Shown: positions 1-10,881, counted from the stretch's first letter. The stretch is DNA of 64,000 nt from Geomonas diazotrophica (GCF_018919385.1 NZ_JAHLMF010000012.1:2483-66482), one strand, 5' to 3'. Translations and numbers: made by a program. Notes: generated from the letters alone by a model not told the origin.

Positions 1-1567
<1,567 letters not shown>

Positions 1568-1689
1568 TAAAAAATTCTTAGAGAGGGGGGTGGTTCTCCA
1601 CCCCCCGATCATAAACTGCCAAAAATCCTACAGACACGAAATGCGATTGTGAGAAACATACTGCGATGGCGTAAGCCAAAGCTAAGAGT

Positions 1690-1808
<119 letters not shown>

Positions 1809-1820
1809 ATTTAATAGAGA

Positions 1821-1853
1821 AAGCCCCGTCTGAAAACAGACGGGGCTTTTTCG
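1821..1853 (+). terminator. Rho-independent terminator of the rRNA operon
   Basis: AAGCCCCGTCTG, a short A-rich loop, CAGACGGGGCTT, then TTTT form a perfect GC-rich hairpin with a U-run, placed just after the 5S gene. Confidence 0.92.
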
Positions 1854-1902
1854 CGTTCTGAGGCTGGCTTCTACCCTCGCAAGCTCATCCCCGGCACCTT
1901 CC

Positions 1903-1962
1903 CTCACCCCCAACCCCTCTCCCGGAGGGAGAGGGGAGACCTGTACGGGAGAGGGGTGCGGT
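1903..1962. repeat. Palindromic intergenic repeat rich in CCCCTCTCCC
   Basis: CCCCTCTCCC followed by GGAGGGAGAGGGG makes a long perfect hairpin, and a second GGGAGAGGGG copy follows at about 1948-1957. Palindromes of this composition are commonly dispersed between genes in GC-rich Proteobacteria. Here it lies between the converging rRNA terminator and lon and could also end lon transcription. The repeat-family assignment is inferred from appearance only. Confidence 0.55.
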
Positions 1963-1969
1963 AGGAGAG

Positions 1970-4369
1970 CTACTTGCCGAAGGCCACTTTAGCGACCTCC
2001 CTGTATTCCTTGGCGAAGTGCACTTCCAGTCCTTCCTTCAGATAATCCGGCAGCTCCAGAAAATCCTTTCGGTTTGCTTCGGGGAAAATCAGCACCTTAA
2101 GCCCGGCCCTCCTTGCCGCGATGGTTTTCTCCTTCACGCCACCTATCGGCAGTACCCGCCCGGTCAGGGTCAACTCGCCGGTCATCCCCAGTTTCGTACG
2201 TACCGGCCTTCCTTTTATCATCGAGATCAATGCCGTTGCCATGGTGACGCCTGCGGAAGGGCCATCCTTCGGCGTGGCACCGGCGGGTACGTGCAGGTGC
2301 ACGAAGTGCGTGTCGAAATAATCCTCCGGTGCACCATACTCCTTCAGGTGTGCCATCACATAGGAATAGGCTATTTCCGAGCTCTCTACCATTACGTTGC
2401 CCAACTGGCCGGTCTGCCTGAATCCCTTCCCCTTGCTCGCCATGGCGGTTGCTTCGATTGGAAGCGTGGCGCCCCCCATGCTCGTCCAGGCCAAGCCGGT
2501 CACCACGCCCGGCACTCCTTCGAAGATTTCCTCGGTGGTGAAGACAGGCTGGCCCAGATAGCCGGCCAGATCCTTGCGGGCAATCAGTATCGGCTCTGTT
2601 CTTCCGCCTGCAAATTCCTTCGCAGCCATCCTCATCAGCTTCTTGATCCTGTTCTCCAGTGCGCGTACGCCGGCTTCTCGTGCCCAGCCGTCGATGAGGG
2701 CGGCGAGGGCATCCTTCCTGATCGTAACCTGGCCGTGCTTCAGCCCGTGGTTCTTCAGTGCTTTCGGGATCAGGTAGCGTCTGGCTATCTCCGTCTTCTC
2801 TTCCAACACATAGCCTGAGAGCCGGATGATTTCCATCCGGTCCAGCAACGGTGCGGGGATAGTGTCCAATTGGTTGGCAGTCGCAATGAAAAGGACGTTG
2901 GAGAGATCGAAGGGCACGTCGAGATAGTGATCGCGGAACGTTCCGTTCTGCTCAGGATCGAGCACCTCCAGGAGCGCCGATGCGGGATCCCCTTGGAATG
3001 AAGCACCGATCTTGTCGATCTCGTCCAGCATAAGTACCGGGTTAGCTGTCCCGGCGCTTTTCATGGCCTGGACGAACTTGCCGGGCATGGCGCCTATGTA
3101 GGTGCGGCGGTGCCCCTTGATCTCGGCCTCATCCCGCATGCCGCCCAGCGAGAATCTGAAAAAGGACCGCCCGAGGGCGTCGGCGATGCTCTTGCCGATA
3201 GAGGTCTTGCCAACTCCGGGAGGACCCACCAGGCAAAGTATCGAACCTGAGATGTCCCCTTTCATCTTGCCCACTGCGATGAACTCGGTGATCCTGTCTT
3301 TAACGTCGTTCAACCCGTGGTGGTCCCGGTCGAGGATTCTCCTTGCCTTGTCGAGGTTGTAGGAATCCTTGCTGTACCTGCCCCAGGGGAGGATGGTGAG
3401 CCAGTCGAGGTAGTTGCGCGTAACGTGGTATTCGGCCGAGGCGGGTTCCAGCAGCTTGAATTTCTCCAGTTCTTCGGTGACCGCCCGCTGCGCCTCGTCG
3501 TTCAGTTTTAGATGCTTGAGGCGCTCCTCGAATTTTTCTGCTTCGGCTGTCTTTCCCTCCTTTTCCAGCCCCAATTCCTTCTTGATCGCCTTCAGCTGTT
3601 CGCGCAGAAAGAATTCACGCTGCTGCTGGCTGATCTTTTCCTCGATCTGCTTCGTGATCTTGGTCTGCAACCTGGACACTTCCAGCTCTTTCTTGAGCAG
3701 TGTCAGGACCAGATCGATCCTCTTGCGCACGTCGAAGAGCTCCAGGACCCGCTGCAGGTCCTGCCCGTCGGAAGAGGTCAGGCTGGCCGCAAAATCGGCG
3801 AGCTTTCCGGGGTCGTCGATGCTTGACCGCCCCAGGAACAGCTTGATCTCCTCGGAGTAAAGCGGGTTGATCTGGACCAGCTCCTTCAAGGTACTGACAA
3901 CTGCCATCGAGTAGGCTTTCAGCTCGGGGTTGACGGAAAGCTCGGTGCCGTACTGGTAATTCACGGTAGCGAATAGGGCCCCGTCGTTTTCGTGCAGTTC
4001 GGCTATGGTGAAACGCTCCAGCGTGTTGAGCAGGAACTGGGCGTTCTGGTCGTCGATGTGCATCATCTTGACGATCTTGCCGGCGACCCCAACGTTGTGC
4101 AGGTTGTCGGCACCATCCGGTCTATCGGGATCCTTGACCAGCACCAGGCCTATCGCCTGGCCCGGCGTTTCCAGCGCCCGCTTGATAGCCTGTACCTGGT
4201 GCGGGTCGTTCAGTACCATCGGGACCAGCATGTTGGGAAAGGCGGGGCGCGGCCGTAGCGGTATGATCGGAAGCCCCAGTGGCAGGACTTCCGACGCCAG
4301 CACCAGCCCGCCCCCCTGCTCTTTGCCGTTCACTTCAGCTTCGACTATTTCAACATCCTTTTCGCTCAT
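1970..4369 (-). CDS. lon: ATP-dependent Lon protease
   Basis: 799 residues, the usual full length. The N-terminal substrate-binding domain spans about residues 30-225 and is followed by a coiled coil at about 225-275. The AAA+ module has Walker A GPPGVGKT at 382-389 and Walker B VLMLDEID near 445-452. The C-terminal protease domain carries the catalytic dyad: Ser705 in KDGPSAG and Lys746 in GGVKEK. Lon is a cytoplasmic homo-oligomer that degrades misfolded and regulatory proteins. The acidic stretch ahead of the N-domain is ordinary for the family. It is transcribed toward the rRNA operon and appears to stand alone. No key residue is missing. Confidence 0.98.
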   Translation of the reverse strand: MSEKDVEIVEAEVNGKEQGGGLVLASEVLPLGLPIIPLRPRPAFPNMLVPMVLNDPHQVQAIKRALETPGQAIGLVLVKDPDRPDGADNLHNVGVAGKIVKMMHIDDQNAQFLLNTLERFTIAELHENDGALFATVNYQYGTELSVNPELKAYSMAVVSTLKELVQINPLYSEEIKLFLGRSSIDDPGKLADFAASLTSSDGQDLQRVLELFDVRKRIDLVLTLLKKELEVSRLQTKITKQIEEKISQQQREFFLREQLKAIKKELGLEKEGKTAEAEKFEERLKHLKLNDEAQRAVTEELEKFKLLEPASAEYHVTRNYLDWLTILPWGRYSKDSYNLDKARRILDRDHHGLNDVKDRITEFIAVGKMKGDISGSILCLVGPPGVGKTSIGKSIADALGRSFFRFSLGGMRDEAEIKGHRRTYIGAMPGKFVQAMKSAGTANPVLMLDEIDKIGASFQGDPASALLEVLDPEQNGTFRDHYLDVPFDLSNVLFIATANQLDTIPAPLLDRMEIIRLSGYVLEEKTEIARRYLIPKALKNHGLKHGQVTIRKDALAALIDGWAREAGVRALENRIKKLMRMAAKEFAGGRTEPILIARKDLAGYLGQPVFTTEEIFEGVPGVVTGLAWTSMGGATLPIEATAMASKGKGFRQTGQLGNVMVESSEIAYSYVMAHLKEYGAPEDYFDTHFVHLHVPAGATPKDGPSAGVTMATALISMIKGRPVRTKLGMTGELTLTGRVLPIGGVKEKTIAARRAGLKVLIFPEANRKDFLELPDYLKEGLEVHFAKEYREVAKVAFGK

Positions 4370-4593
4370 GATGAGACTCCTGGTGTGGTTTTAATAAAAC
4401 GTAAGCACGGTTATCGAAACTGTCAACCTCACCCGGTCTGAACGCTGCGGTTCCATCGGGGAACAGCACCGCTGCGGCCACCGCGCTCCTGCCCTGGTTG
4501 CTATTCTCTCTGAATGTTGTACACACATACAGGTGCGAGTAAGGGCATAACAATCAATCTGCTTAGTCAGGTACTGGGTGAAAGGAGTCAGCC

Positions 4594-5277
4594 ATGAAAA
4601 TTCTGATGGTGGTAACTTCCCATGACAAACTGGGGGACACTGGTGAGAAGACAGGTTTCTGGTTGGAAGAACTAGCCGCACCTTATTACGTCTTTCGGGA
4701 CGCCGGAGCAAAGGTCACCATAGCGTCACCCAGAGGGGGGATGCCGCCGGTGGACCCGAAAAGCAACCTCCCGGAAAACGAGACCGAAGCTACCAACCGT
4801 TTCAAATCGGACCAGGCCGCCCAGGATGACCTGGCCCATTCCACGCGGCTGCGTGAGGTGTCGGTTAACGACTTCGACGCGATCTTCTTCCCGGGAGGGC
4901 ATGGCCCCCTGTGGGACCTTGCCGTCGATCCGGATTCCATAGCACTCATCGCGGCCTTCGCCAAGGCTGACAAACCGATAGGCGCGGTTTGCCATGCACC
5001 GGCGACGCTGGGAGACGTGATGGGAAAGGATGGCGATTTCCTGGTCCGAGGCAAGCGGGTCACCGGTTTTACCAACGCCGAGGAGGAAGCCGTCGGGCTC
5101 ACCGACGTGGTCCCTTTCCTGCTCGAGGACCGGCTGAAGGAGCGGGGGGCGCAGTTCCGGCACGGGGATAACTGGGCACCTTACATCGAGGTGGATGGCA
5201 AGCTGGTGACGGGGCAGAACCCCGCATCCTCGGCGCCTGCCGCGGAGGCCCTGCTGAAAGTGCTGGCGGCTCGATGA
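4594..5277 (+). CDS. DJ-1/PfpI (type 1 glutamine amidotransferase-like) family protein
   Basis: 227 residues. The nucleophile elbow is AVCHAPA, with the Cys near residue 133, preceded by FFPGGHGP, which shapes the oxyanion region. The N-terminus (MKILMVVTSHDKLG, then GFWLEEL) resembles the HchA/Hsp31-like branch, whose members act as glyoxalase III, deglycase or holdase chaperones. The exact activity cannot be told from sequence. AAAGGAG lies just upstream of the ATG. A pirin gene follows about 50 bases later on the same strand, so the two are probably co-transcribed stress or housekeeping genes. Confidence 0.9.
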   Translation: MKILMVVTSHDKLGDTGEKTGFWLEELAAPYYVFRDAGAKVTIASPRGGMPPVDPKSNLPENETEATNRFKSDQAAQDDLAHSTRLREVSVNDFDAIFFPGGHGPLWDLAVDPDSIALIAAFAKADKPIGAVCHAPATLGDVMGKDGDFLVRGKRVTGFTNAEEEAVGLTDVVPFLLEDRLKERGAQFRHGDNWAPYIEVDGKLVTGQNPASSAPAAEALLKVLAAR

Positions 5278-5326
5278 GGCTGGCCGGCGTGACCAATCCG
5301 AAAAGGAAAAGGGGAAAGGAGCGGAT

Positions 5327-6226
5327 ATGGATACTCTGCGTAAGATAAGGAAGGTCTGGAAAAGCAAGCCCACCATCGAGGGGGCCGGGGTGCACCTGAA
5401 ACGGGCCTTTGGCAATCATGAGGTTCCCCTGTTCGACCCCTTCCTGCTCATGGATGACTTTCACTCCAACTACCCGCCCCATTACCTGAAGGGATTTCCC
5501 TGGCATCCTCACCGGGGCATAGAGACCATCACCTACGTGCTGCATGGCAGGGTGGAGCACGGTGACAGCATGGGCAACAAGGGGGTGATCGGCCCGGGCG
5601 ACCTGCAGTGGATGACCGCCGGCAGCGGCATCATTCACCAGGAGATGCCGCTGGGTGACGACGAGGGACTCATGTGGGGATTCCAGCTCTGGGCCAACCT
5701 CCCGGCCTCGCACAAGATGATGCCGCCTCGCTACCGGGGCATCGTCGCCGAAGAGATCCCGGAGGTGACCATGAACGGGATCAAGGTCAAGGTGATCGCC
5801 GGTACTGCTGGAGGAGTCCAGGGCCCGGTGCGGGACGTGGTCGCCGATCCCGAGTACCTCGATGTTACCATGCCGGAAGAATCGACCTTCACCCACGCCA
5901 TCAAGCGGGGGTACACCGTCCTCGCCTATGTCATCGACGGTGAAGGGTACTTCGACCATGAACGTAACGCCTACGAACACGAGGCTGTGGGGACGAACTA
6001 CTTCGACCTGGAGCGTCGTTGCGAGTGCGGACCGGAGAACCTGATCCTGTTTGAAGATGGGGATGCGGTCTCAGTGACCACCCAGGGGAAACCGGTGCGT
6101 TTTCTCCTGATATCGGGAAAGCCGATCGGGGAACCGGTGGCGTGGTACGGCCCCATCGTGATGAACACCCAGGAGGAGCTGCAGGTGGCTTTCGAGGAGT
6201 ACCAGAAGGGGACGTTCGTGAAGTAA
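5327..6226 (+). CDS. Pirin family protein (bicupin)
   Basis: 299 residues, normal for pirins. The N-terminal cupin carries the metal-binding pattern: HPHRGIET, GRVEHGDS and IIHQEMP supply the His/Glu ligands, and DLQWMTAG is a family signature. A C-terminal cupin follows. Pirins bind Fe(II) and are variously described as quercetinases or redox-responsive regulators. No substrate can be assigned here. AAAGGAG precedes the start. It follows the DJ-1-like gene and shares a terminator with the convergent OmpA-family gene. Confidence 0.95.
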   Translation: MDTLRKIRKVWKSKPTIEGAGVHLKRAFGNHEVPLFDPFLLMDDFHSNYPPHYLKGFPWHPHRGIETITYVLHGRVEHGDSMGNKGVIGPGDLQWMTAGSGIIHQEMPLGDDEGLMWGFQLWANLPASHKMMPPRYRGIVAEEIPEVTMNGIKVKVIAGTAGGVQGPVRDVVADPEYLDVTMPEESTFTHAIKRGYTVLAYVIDGEGYFDHERNAYEHEAVGTNYFDLERRCECGPENLILFEDGDAVSVTTQGKPVRFLLISGKPIGEPVAWYGPIVMNTQEELQVAFEEYQKGTFVK

Positions 6227-6260
6227 CTGTTGGGTGAGAGAAAGTCGGTAGTGCCGAAAG

Positions 6261-6296
6261 AAAAACGGGGCGCCTTTGCAGGCGCCCCGTTTTGGG
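6261..6296. terminator. Bidirectional terminator between pirin and OmpA-family genes
   Basis: AAAACGGGGCGCC, loop TTTGCA, GGCGCCCCGTTTT is a perfect 13-bp hairpin. T-runs lie on both sides, so it can terminate both converging genes. Confidence 0.92.
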
Positions 6297-6301
6297 TTGG
6301 A

Positions 6302-6988
6302 TCAGTTGTTGCCGCTGCCCTCGGCTTTCAGCTTCTCGTTCGGGGAGAGCTCGATCTGCACGCGACGGTTCAGGGCTCGGTTGGCATCCGAGTCGTTGGG
6401 GACCGCGGGGCGGGAGGAGCCGTAGCCGACTGCTGCTATCTTGGATCCCGGGACCCCCTGCGAGACGAGGAAGTCGCGCACCCGGCCGGCGCGCCGCTCG
6501 CTGAGGGGCTGGTTCACCGCATCGGAGCCGGTGGAATCGGTGTGCCCCTCGATGATGATGGTGGTCTGGGAGTCTCTCAGGGTCGGCACTGCCTTGCTGA
6601 GGGCGTCCTTCGCCTCAGGCTTCAAGGTGTCTTTCCCTACATCGAACAGGATGCCGGAAGGAAGCGCCACGTAGACCTTGTCGCCGTCACGTACCACCTC
6701 GGCCTGAGGCATCTCCTTCTTGAGCGCGGCCGCCTGACGGTCCATGTAGTTCCCGATACCGCCGCCCACTACTGCGCCGGTCAGGCCGCCGATTGCCGCG
6801 TTGCGGCCGCGGTGTGATTTGCCGCCAATGAGTGCGCCGGCACCCGCCCCCAGTACCGCGCCGCCTAAAGCACCCAGCCCGGTTCTCTTGAATTCGTAGC
6901 TTCCATCTGGATTGGTGGCGCAACCTGTTGCTAACAGGGCAACGGCCGTCATGCCAACGATAATTCTTGCGATCAAGCGTGCTGTCAT
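6302..6988 (-). CDS. OmpA-family lipoprotein with glycine-zipper domain (YiaD-like)
   Basis: 228 residues. A lipoprotein signal ends in ALLATGC, giving a lipidated Cys near residue 23. A glycine-rich zipper segment follows (GALGGAVLGAGAGALIGG, then GLTGAVVGGGIGNYMD, residues about 38-80). The C-terminal OmpA domain holds the peptidoglycan-binding signature IIEGHTDSTGSDAVNQPLSE with downstream RRVQIEL. The likely role is anchoring the outer membrane to peptidoglycan. It is a single-gene unit ending at the shared terminator at 6261-6296. Confidence 0.93.
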   Translation of the reverse strand: MTARLIARIIVGMTAVALLATGCATNPDGSYEFKRTGLGALGGAVLGAGAGALIGGKSHRGRNAAIGGLTGAVVGGGIGNYMDRQAAALKKEMPQAEVVRDGDKVYVALPSGILFDVGKDTLKPEAKDALSKAVPTLRDSQTTIIIEGHTDSTGSDAVNQPLSERRAGRVRDFLVSQGVPGSKIAAVGYGSSRPAVPNDSDANRALNRRVQIELSPNEKLKAEGSGNN

Positions 6989-7079
6989 AGTTTTATCTCC
7001 TTAATGAATGAAATAGCCACAGGAACCAACAAAAGATATCACCTAACCTGCCTAAGATCAATGTCCTCTTTGCGCTCAA

Positions 7080-7988
7080 TCAGTCCTGAACGATGCTCCG
7101 TGTGATGAAACTGTCGATGATTCCAAAAGTTTCAGCCGGCTTTTCCTCCTGGGGATTGTGGCCGCATTCCTGTATCACCCGGAGTTCGGCTCCGGCAATA
7201 GCGGCTTCCAGCCGGGTTCCCTGGGACAGCGGTACGATCCGGTCGTGACTTCCCCAAAGAAGCAGTACCGGCAGGCTCAGGTCCCGGTAGCGCGCGGCGA
7301 TCTGTTCCTGGTCCAGTGGGACGAGGCTGCGACAGGTTTCCACCAAGGCGCGCTTCGCTTCCCTGCTGCGGTAGCAGGGCGCATACCTGGCGATGTGCTC
7401 CCGGTCGACCAGCTTATGGTCGTGGTAGGCCATCTTCAACCCGACCTTGATCCAAAGGTCCGGTGCGTAAAGGGCGACGAACAACGCCGCGGCCAGCCGG
7501 TTCTCGAAAATCTCGGCCATCAGCGGCAGCCGCTGGATATATCCTGGCCCGGCCATGATGACCATGGCGGCAAGGAGCCGGTCTGCATGCCGCAGCATCG
7601 CCTCGACCGCGGTCAGCAACACCACCGCCCCGCCGAGGGAGTGGCCTACCAGGGTTACCCGCTCCAGTCCCAGCTGATCGAGGAAGCCAAGGAGGCGGAG
7701 GCTGTGTCCGCGAATCGAGTAGTCGGCCTGGCTGGGCTTGGACGATGCGCCGGAGCCCAGGAGATCCAGGAGGTAGAGGGTGTAGCGATCGGCGGGAAAT
7801 AAAGGCACCTGGTCGGTCCAGGTCTCCGACCTGGCCGCCAGGCCGTGCACCAAGACGACGGGGAGTGGTCCGCTGCCGTAACAGCGGTATGCCAGGATCT
7901 CACGCTCCGAGAGGTGGCACTGGTTCAGGGGAAGGTTTGCCAAGTCCATGTCGGGTAGTTTAACAGAAAGCGCCAGGGAGCGTGACAT
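7080..7988 (-). CDS. Alpha/beta hydrolase
   Basis: 302 residues. The oxyanion-hole motif is VLVHGLAA, the nucleophile elbow is GHSLGGA, the acid is in LLLWGSHDRIVP and the histidine in ECGHNPQEEKP. The catalytic triad is therefore complete. The substrate is unknown. Neither candidate start (7988 or an internal ATG at 7949) has a good ribosome-binding site, so the N-terminal 13 residues are uncertain. No close partner gene is present; the structured intergenic region lies upstream. Confidence 0.9.
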   Translation of the reverse strand: MSRSLALSVKLPDMDLANLPLNQCHLSEREILAYRCYGSGPLPVVLVHGLAARSETWTDQVPLFPADRYTLYLLDLLGSGASSKPSQADYSIRGHSLRLLGFLDQLGLERVTLVGHSLGGAVVLLTAVEAMLRHADRLLAAMVIMAGPGYIQRLPLMAEIFENRLAAALFVALYAPDLWIKVGLKMAYHDHKLVDREHIARYAPCYRSREAKRALVETCRSLVPLDQEQIAARYRDLSLPVLLLWGSHDRIVPLSQGTRLEAAIAGAELRVIQECGHNPQEEKPAETFGIIDSFITRSIVQD

Positions 7989-8143
7989 GCGGCAGCGAAA
8001 TTTATGAAGTCTGCTACTATTGAGATCTATTGTGAGAAGGTTTTACTGTTTCTGGATCTGCGGGGAGTGCGGAGGTTTGACGTCGGGATCAAAAGAGCAG
8101 GAGGAAAGAGCAAGGGGGGAAGGTAGGGCAAAGTGGGTTGCAT

Positions 8144-8174
8144 AAAAAAAGCCCGATGACCTTCGTCGTCGAGC
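8144..8174 (-). terminator. Terminator-like hairpin downstream of the structured region
   Basis: On the minus strand GCTCGACGAC, loop GAAG, GTCATCGGGC pairs with one G-U and one mismatch, and is followed by seven T residues. It sits 14 bases beyond the closing stem of the structured segment 8189-8337 and about 155 bases before the alpha/beta hydrolase start. It would end a short minus-strand transcript. Confidence 0.65.
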
Positions 8175-8188
8175 TTTTCCCGGAAAAA

Positions 8189-8337
8189 TAACTGACGTTC
8201 AAGTAGAACCTGCTCTGTCCGTAAGGATGGTTTTGTACTGCCAGGAAGTTGCTACAGGATGCCATCCTTTCAGGTTTTTTTATTCCCTAACGGAGGAGAT
8301 TTAGAGCCTTTCGGCCTGGCCTACCGGACGTCAGTTA
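8189..8337 (-). ncRNA. Candidate structured RNA of unknown family
   Basis: The 521-base gap between 7988 and 8510 has no plausible gene but strong pairing. TAACTGACGT at 8189-8198 is the exact complement of ACGTCAGTTA at 8328-8337. Inside lie nested AACCTG/CAGGTT and GGATGG/CCATCC pairs and a GCC-GAAA-GGC hairpin near 8307-8316. TCCGT/ACGGA is an alternative pairing that would compete with AACCTG/CAGGTT. The terminator at 8144-8174 favours the minus strand. On the plus strand the inner hairpin is followed by TTTTTTT at about 8274-8280, so an attenuator for the downstream radical SAM gene is also possible. A TTGACA lies at 8386-8391 on the minus strand, but no clear -10 follows. It does not match tmRNA, SRP RNA, RNase P RNA or riboswitch consensuses that I can recall. 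Confidence 0.45.
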
Positions 8338-8509
8338 CCAACCCCCGATGCCGCTTCATGCACCTGGAGTTGTGTTCGATTTAGTTGTCAAGGGTCTTGC
8401 TTCTTCCTTCCCTCCATAAGAATCATTTTACTACGGGGTCTTATGGCATTCAATACCTTTTTATGGCTGCAAACGGGGGCACAACGTACAGTGCCGGAGA
8501 CTTCGCCAA

Positions 8510-9955
8510 GTGCCGTCACGCATACTCATGATCAGCACGAACAGGGAAACTGCACCTCAGCCGGTGGCGCCGCTCGGGGCCGCCTGGGTGGCCGAAGCGC
8601 TGCGTTTGGCGGGCTTTCAGGTCCGGTTCCTGGATCTTTGCTTCGAGCGGAACCCCATTGTGGCTGTCGAGGCTGCCCTCACCGAGTTTGCACCGGACGG
8701 GATTGCCCTTTCTGTCAGGAATCTGGACAACTGCAACCTCCTGACACCAAAGTCGTACCTCCCGGAGGTGCGGGAGCTGGTGCGCGTGATGAAGGCGCGG
8801 TCCGAGGCCCGGGTCCTCATCGGCGGCGCCGGGGTGAGCATCCTGCCGCATCCGGTCCTAAAGTACCTGGAACTCGATTACGCCGTAGTGGGAGAGGGAG
8901 AACGGGCGGCGGTGGAGTTCTTCAGCGCGCGCGACGCAGACGCAGTCGCGCGGGTGCCCGGGGTGGTCTGCAGGAGGGGGGCGCCACAGGAGCGATGCGT
9001 GCCAGCCCAGGGGTGCCGCGATGATTTCGTGATGCCGCGGCTGCACGGATGGGTCGATGCCCGGATGTACCTGGCACGGGAGCCGGTACTCCCGGTCCAG
9101 GGCAAGCGGGGCTGTGCCCAGCGCTGCCTTTACTGCACCTACCGCCAGATAGAAGGGGAATCATGGCGGGTGCGGGATCCGCGTGCGGTGGTCGACGAGA
9201 TCGTCGAGGCGATGCGGCAAACCCCGACCAGGGAGTTCGAGTTCGTGGACAGCATCTTCAACGAGCCGGAGGGGTACCTGGAACTGCTGCTGGAAGAGGT
9301 GCTGCGGCGCGGGGTGAAAGCCCGCTTCTGCGCGTCCTCCCTCTCGCCCAAAGGACTGACGGAGGCGCAACTGCGGCTGATGGAGCGGGCCGGCATGAGG
9401 TCGCTGGTGATCACACCCGAAAGCGCGGCGGGAGCAACCCTTGCCGCCTTGCAGAAGGGATTCGACGAGGACGACGTCAACCGCGCCGCGGAACTGTTGG
9501 GCCGCTCGCGCCTGCGGGTACTCTGGTGCTTTCTCATCGGCGGCCCCCAGGAAGACGAGGAGACCCTGGGGCAGACGGTGGCTTTCCTGAACCGCCATGT
9601 CGGCAAGAAGGATGGCGCTTTCATCACCACCGGGATACGTATCTACCCGGGGACGGGGCTGCACCGGCTTGCCTTGGGGGAGGGAGCGGTCCAGGTGGAT
9701 GACGACCTATTGATGCCGTCCTTCTATTTCTCCCCGAAGCTCACCCCGGAACGTGCCCGGGCGCTGCTGGACCGCGGGGTGCGTCATGGCCGCTGCATCC
9801 ACCTCACCGACACCCAGGCCCCCGTACTGGGCGCCCTGCGCCGCATCGGTACCGCGATCGGGCTGCCGACCCCTTTCTGGCGTTATGCAGGATATGCCAA
9901 AGGGGCGCTCGGTGGATGGCGGCGGCAGGGGGGCGTCCCGGCGCGGCGGCAATAG
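8510..9955 (+). CDS. B12-binding-domain radical SAM protein
   Basis: 481 residues. An N-terminal cobalamin-binding-like Rossmann domain spans about 1-140 (RILMISTNRE, IGGAGVSILP). The radical SAM core follows with the [4Fe-4S] motif CAQRCLYC near residue 204 and an iron-sulfur-domain GG motif. A GTG start at 8510 is chosen because it keeps the SRILMIST strand, with GGAG about 10 bases upstream. Such enzymes carry out methylations, cyclisations or C-C bond chemistry on unactivated carbons in natural-product, hopanoid or tetrapyrrole pathways. It is first in a plus-strand cluster with a methyltransferase and a type III polyketide synthase. The substrate is unknown. Confidence 0.88.
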   Translation: MPSRILMISTNRETAPQPVAPLGAAWVAEALRLAGFQVRFLDLCFERNPIVAVEAALTEFAPDGIALSVRNLDNCNLLTPKSYLPEVRELVRVMKARSEARVLIGGAGVSILPHPVLKYLELDYAVVGEGERAAVEFFSARDADAVARVPGVVCRRGAPQERCVPAQGCRDDFVMPRLHGWVDARMYLAREPVLPVQGKRGCAQRCLYCTYRQIEGESWRVRDPRAVVDEIVEAMRQTPTREFEFVDSIFNEPEGYLELLLEEVLRRGVKARFCASSLSPKGLTEAQLRLMERAGMRSLVITPESAAGATLAALQKGFDEDDVNRAAELLGRSRLRVLWCFLIGGPQEDEETLGQTVAFLNRHVGKKDGAFITTGIRIYPGTGLHRLALGEGAVQVDDDLLMPSFYFSPKLTPERARALLDRGVRHGRCIHLTDTQAPVLGALRRIGTAIGLPTPFWRYAGYAKGALGGWRRQGGVPARRQ

Positions 9956-10077
9956 TATGTTACGAATCCGGGATGTTTTACTGCGGGGCGGCAGCCCGAT
10001 CTTCCGCAAAAACGATCCGTATCCGGAGGGGGCACCATAGTGCCGAGACCGGTCAGCACCTGCCAAGGGGGGAGTAT

Positions 10078-10881
10078 ATGCGACCCGTTCGCGACGAGTC
10101 ATCCTTGTCGTCGTTTCTTTGCTGCCTGCTGTCCATGTTGCTGCTGGTCCTCTCCTGCGGTCCAGCGTACGGGGCACCCGTCGCGGTCCATTTCACCGAG
10201 GGGATGGCGCGGGGCTTCCTGGAGTTGAACGATTCTGCCGGCCAGCGGCTAGCGGCCGGTGATTTTCTGCAGATCCCCAACGAAGGTGAGATGAAGACCC
10301 GCGTCGTCCTCTATTTCAGGGACGGCTCACTGCACGATGAGACGGTGGTCTTCTCGCAGCAGCACAAATTCCTGTTGAAGAGCTACCGGCTGATCCAGAA
10401 GGGGAAGGCGTTCGAGAACGACCTCGATGTCACCCTGGAACGCGCCACCGGCAAATATCGGGTCAAGGTGAAGGGGAAAGACGGGCACGAGAAGCTGCTC
10501 GAGGGCGAGTTGGAGCTCCCCCCCGACGTCTATAACGGCATGCTTCCCACCGTGATGAAGAATCTCACCAGGGGGAGCAGGGAAACGATCCACATGATCG
10601 CTTTCACCCCGACCCCCAGGGTGGTAGAGCTGGAGATGGCGCCGGCGGGCAGCACCAAGATCCAGATCGGCGACGTCGAGAAGACCGCCGTCCACTATGT
10701 CCTCAAGCCGCACCTCGGCCTGCTGAGGCTCCCTGCCGCGCTCCTGGGCAAGAGCCCTCCGGACAGCCACATCTGGACCGTCATGGACGAGGTCCCGGCC
10801 TTCGTGAAATTCGAAGGTCCGCTCGCCACGGGCGGTCCCGTTTGGCGCATCGAGTTGACCAGCCCCAGGTGGCCCAAATAA
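10078..10881 (+). CDS. Exported protein of unknown function
   Basis: 267 residues. The start at 10078 is chosen because AAGGGGGGAG lies 4 bases upstream and it gives a signal peptide (residues about 10-32, hydrophobic SSFLCCLLSMLLLVLS, cleavage near AYGAP). The mature part is mostly predicted beta strand with repeated DGS/KGK turns. It resembles periplasmic DUF3108-like lipid- or polyester-handling proteins only in general character, so I assign no function. It lies between the radical SAM gene and the methyltransferase and may handle or transport the cluster product. Confidence 0.75.
   Translation: MRPVRDESSLSSFLCCLLSMLLLVLSCGPAYGAPVAVHFTEGMARGFLELNDSAGQRLAAGDFLQIPNEGEMKTRVVLYFRDGSLHDETVVFSQQHKFLLKSYRLIQKGKAFENDLDVTLERATGKYRVKVKGKDGHEKLLEGELELPPDVYNGMLPTVMKNLTRGSRETIHMIAFTPTPRVVELEMAPAGSTKIQIGDVEKTAVHYVLKPHLGLLRLPAALLGKSPPDSHIWTVMDEVPAFVKFEGPLATGGPVWRIELTSPRWPK

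Noticed and set aside
1568-1689. A tRNA between 23S and 5S
   Set aside because: No cloverleaf or TTCGANTC-type T-loop is visible in the spacer.
8189-8337. 6S RNA, tmRNA, RNase P RNA, SRP RNA or a c-di-GMP, cobalamin or TPP riboswitch
   Set aside because: None of the sequence signatures I know for these families is present, and the internal loop is too asymmetric for a typical 6S fold.
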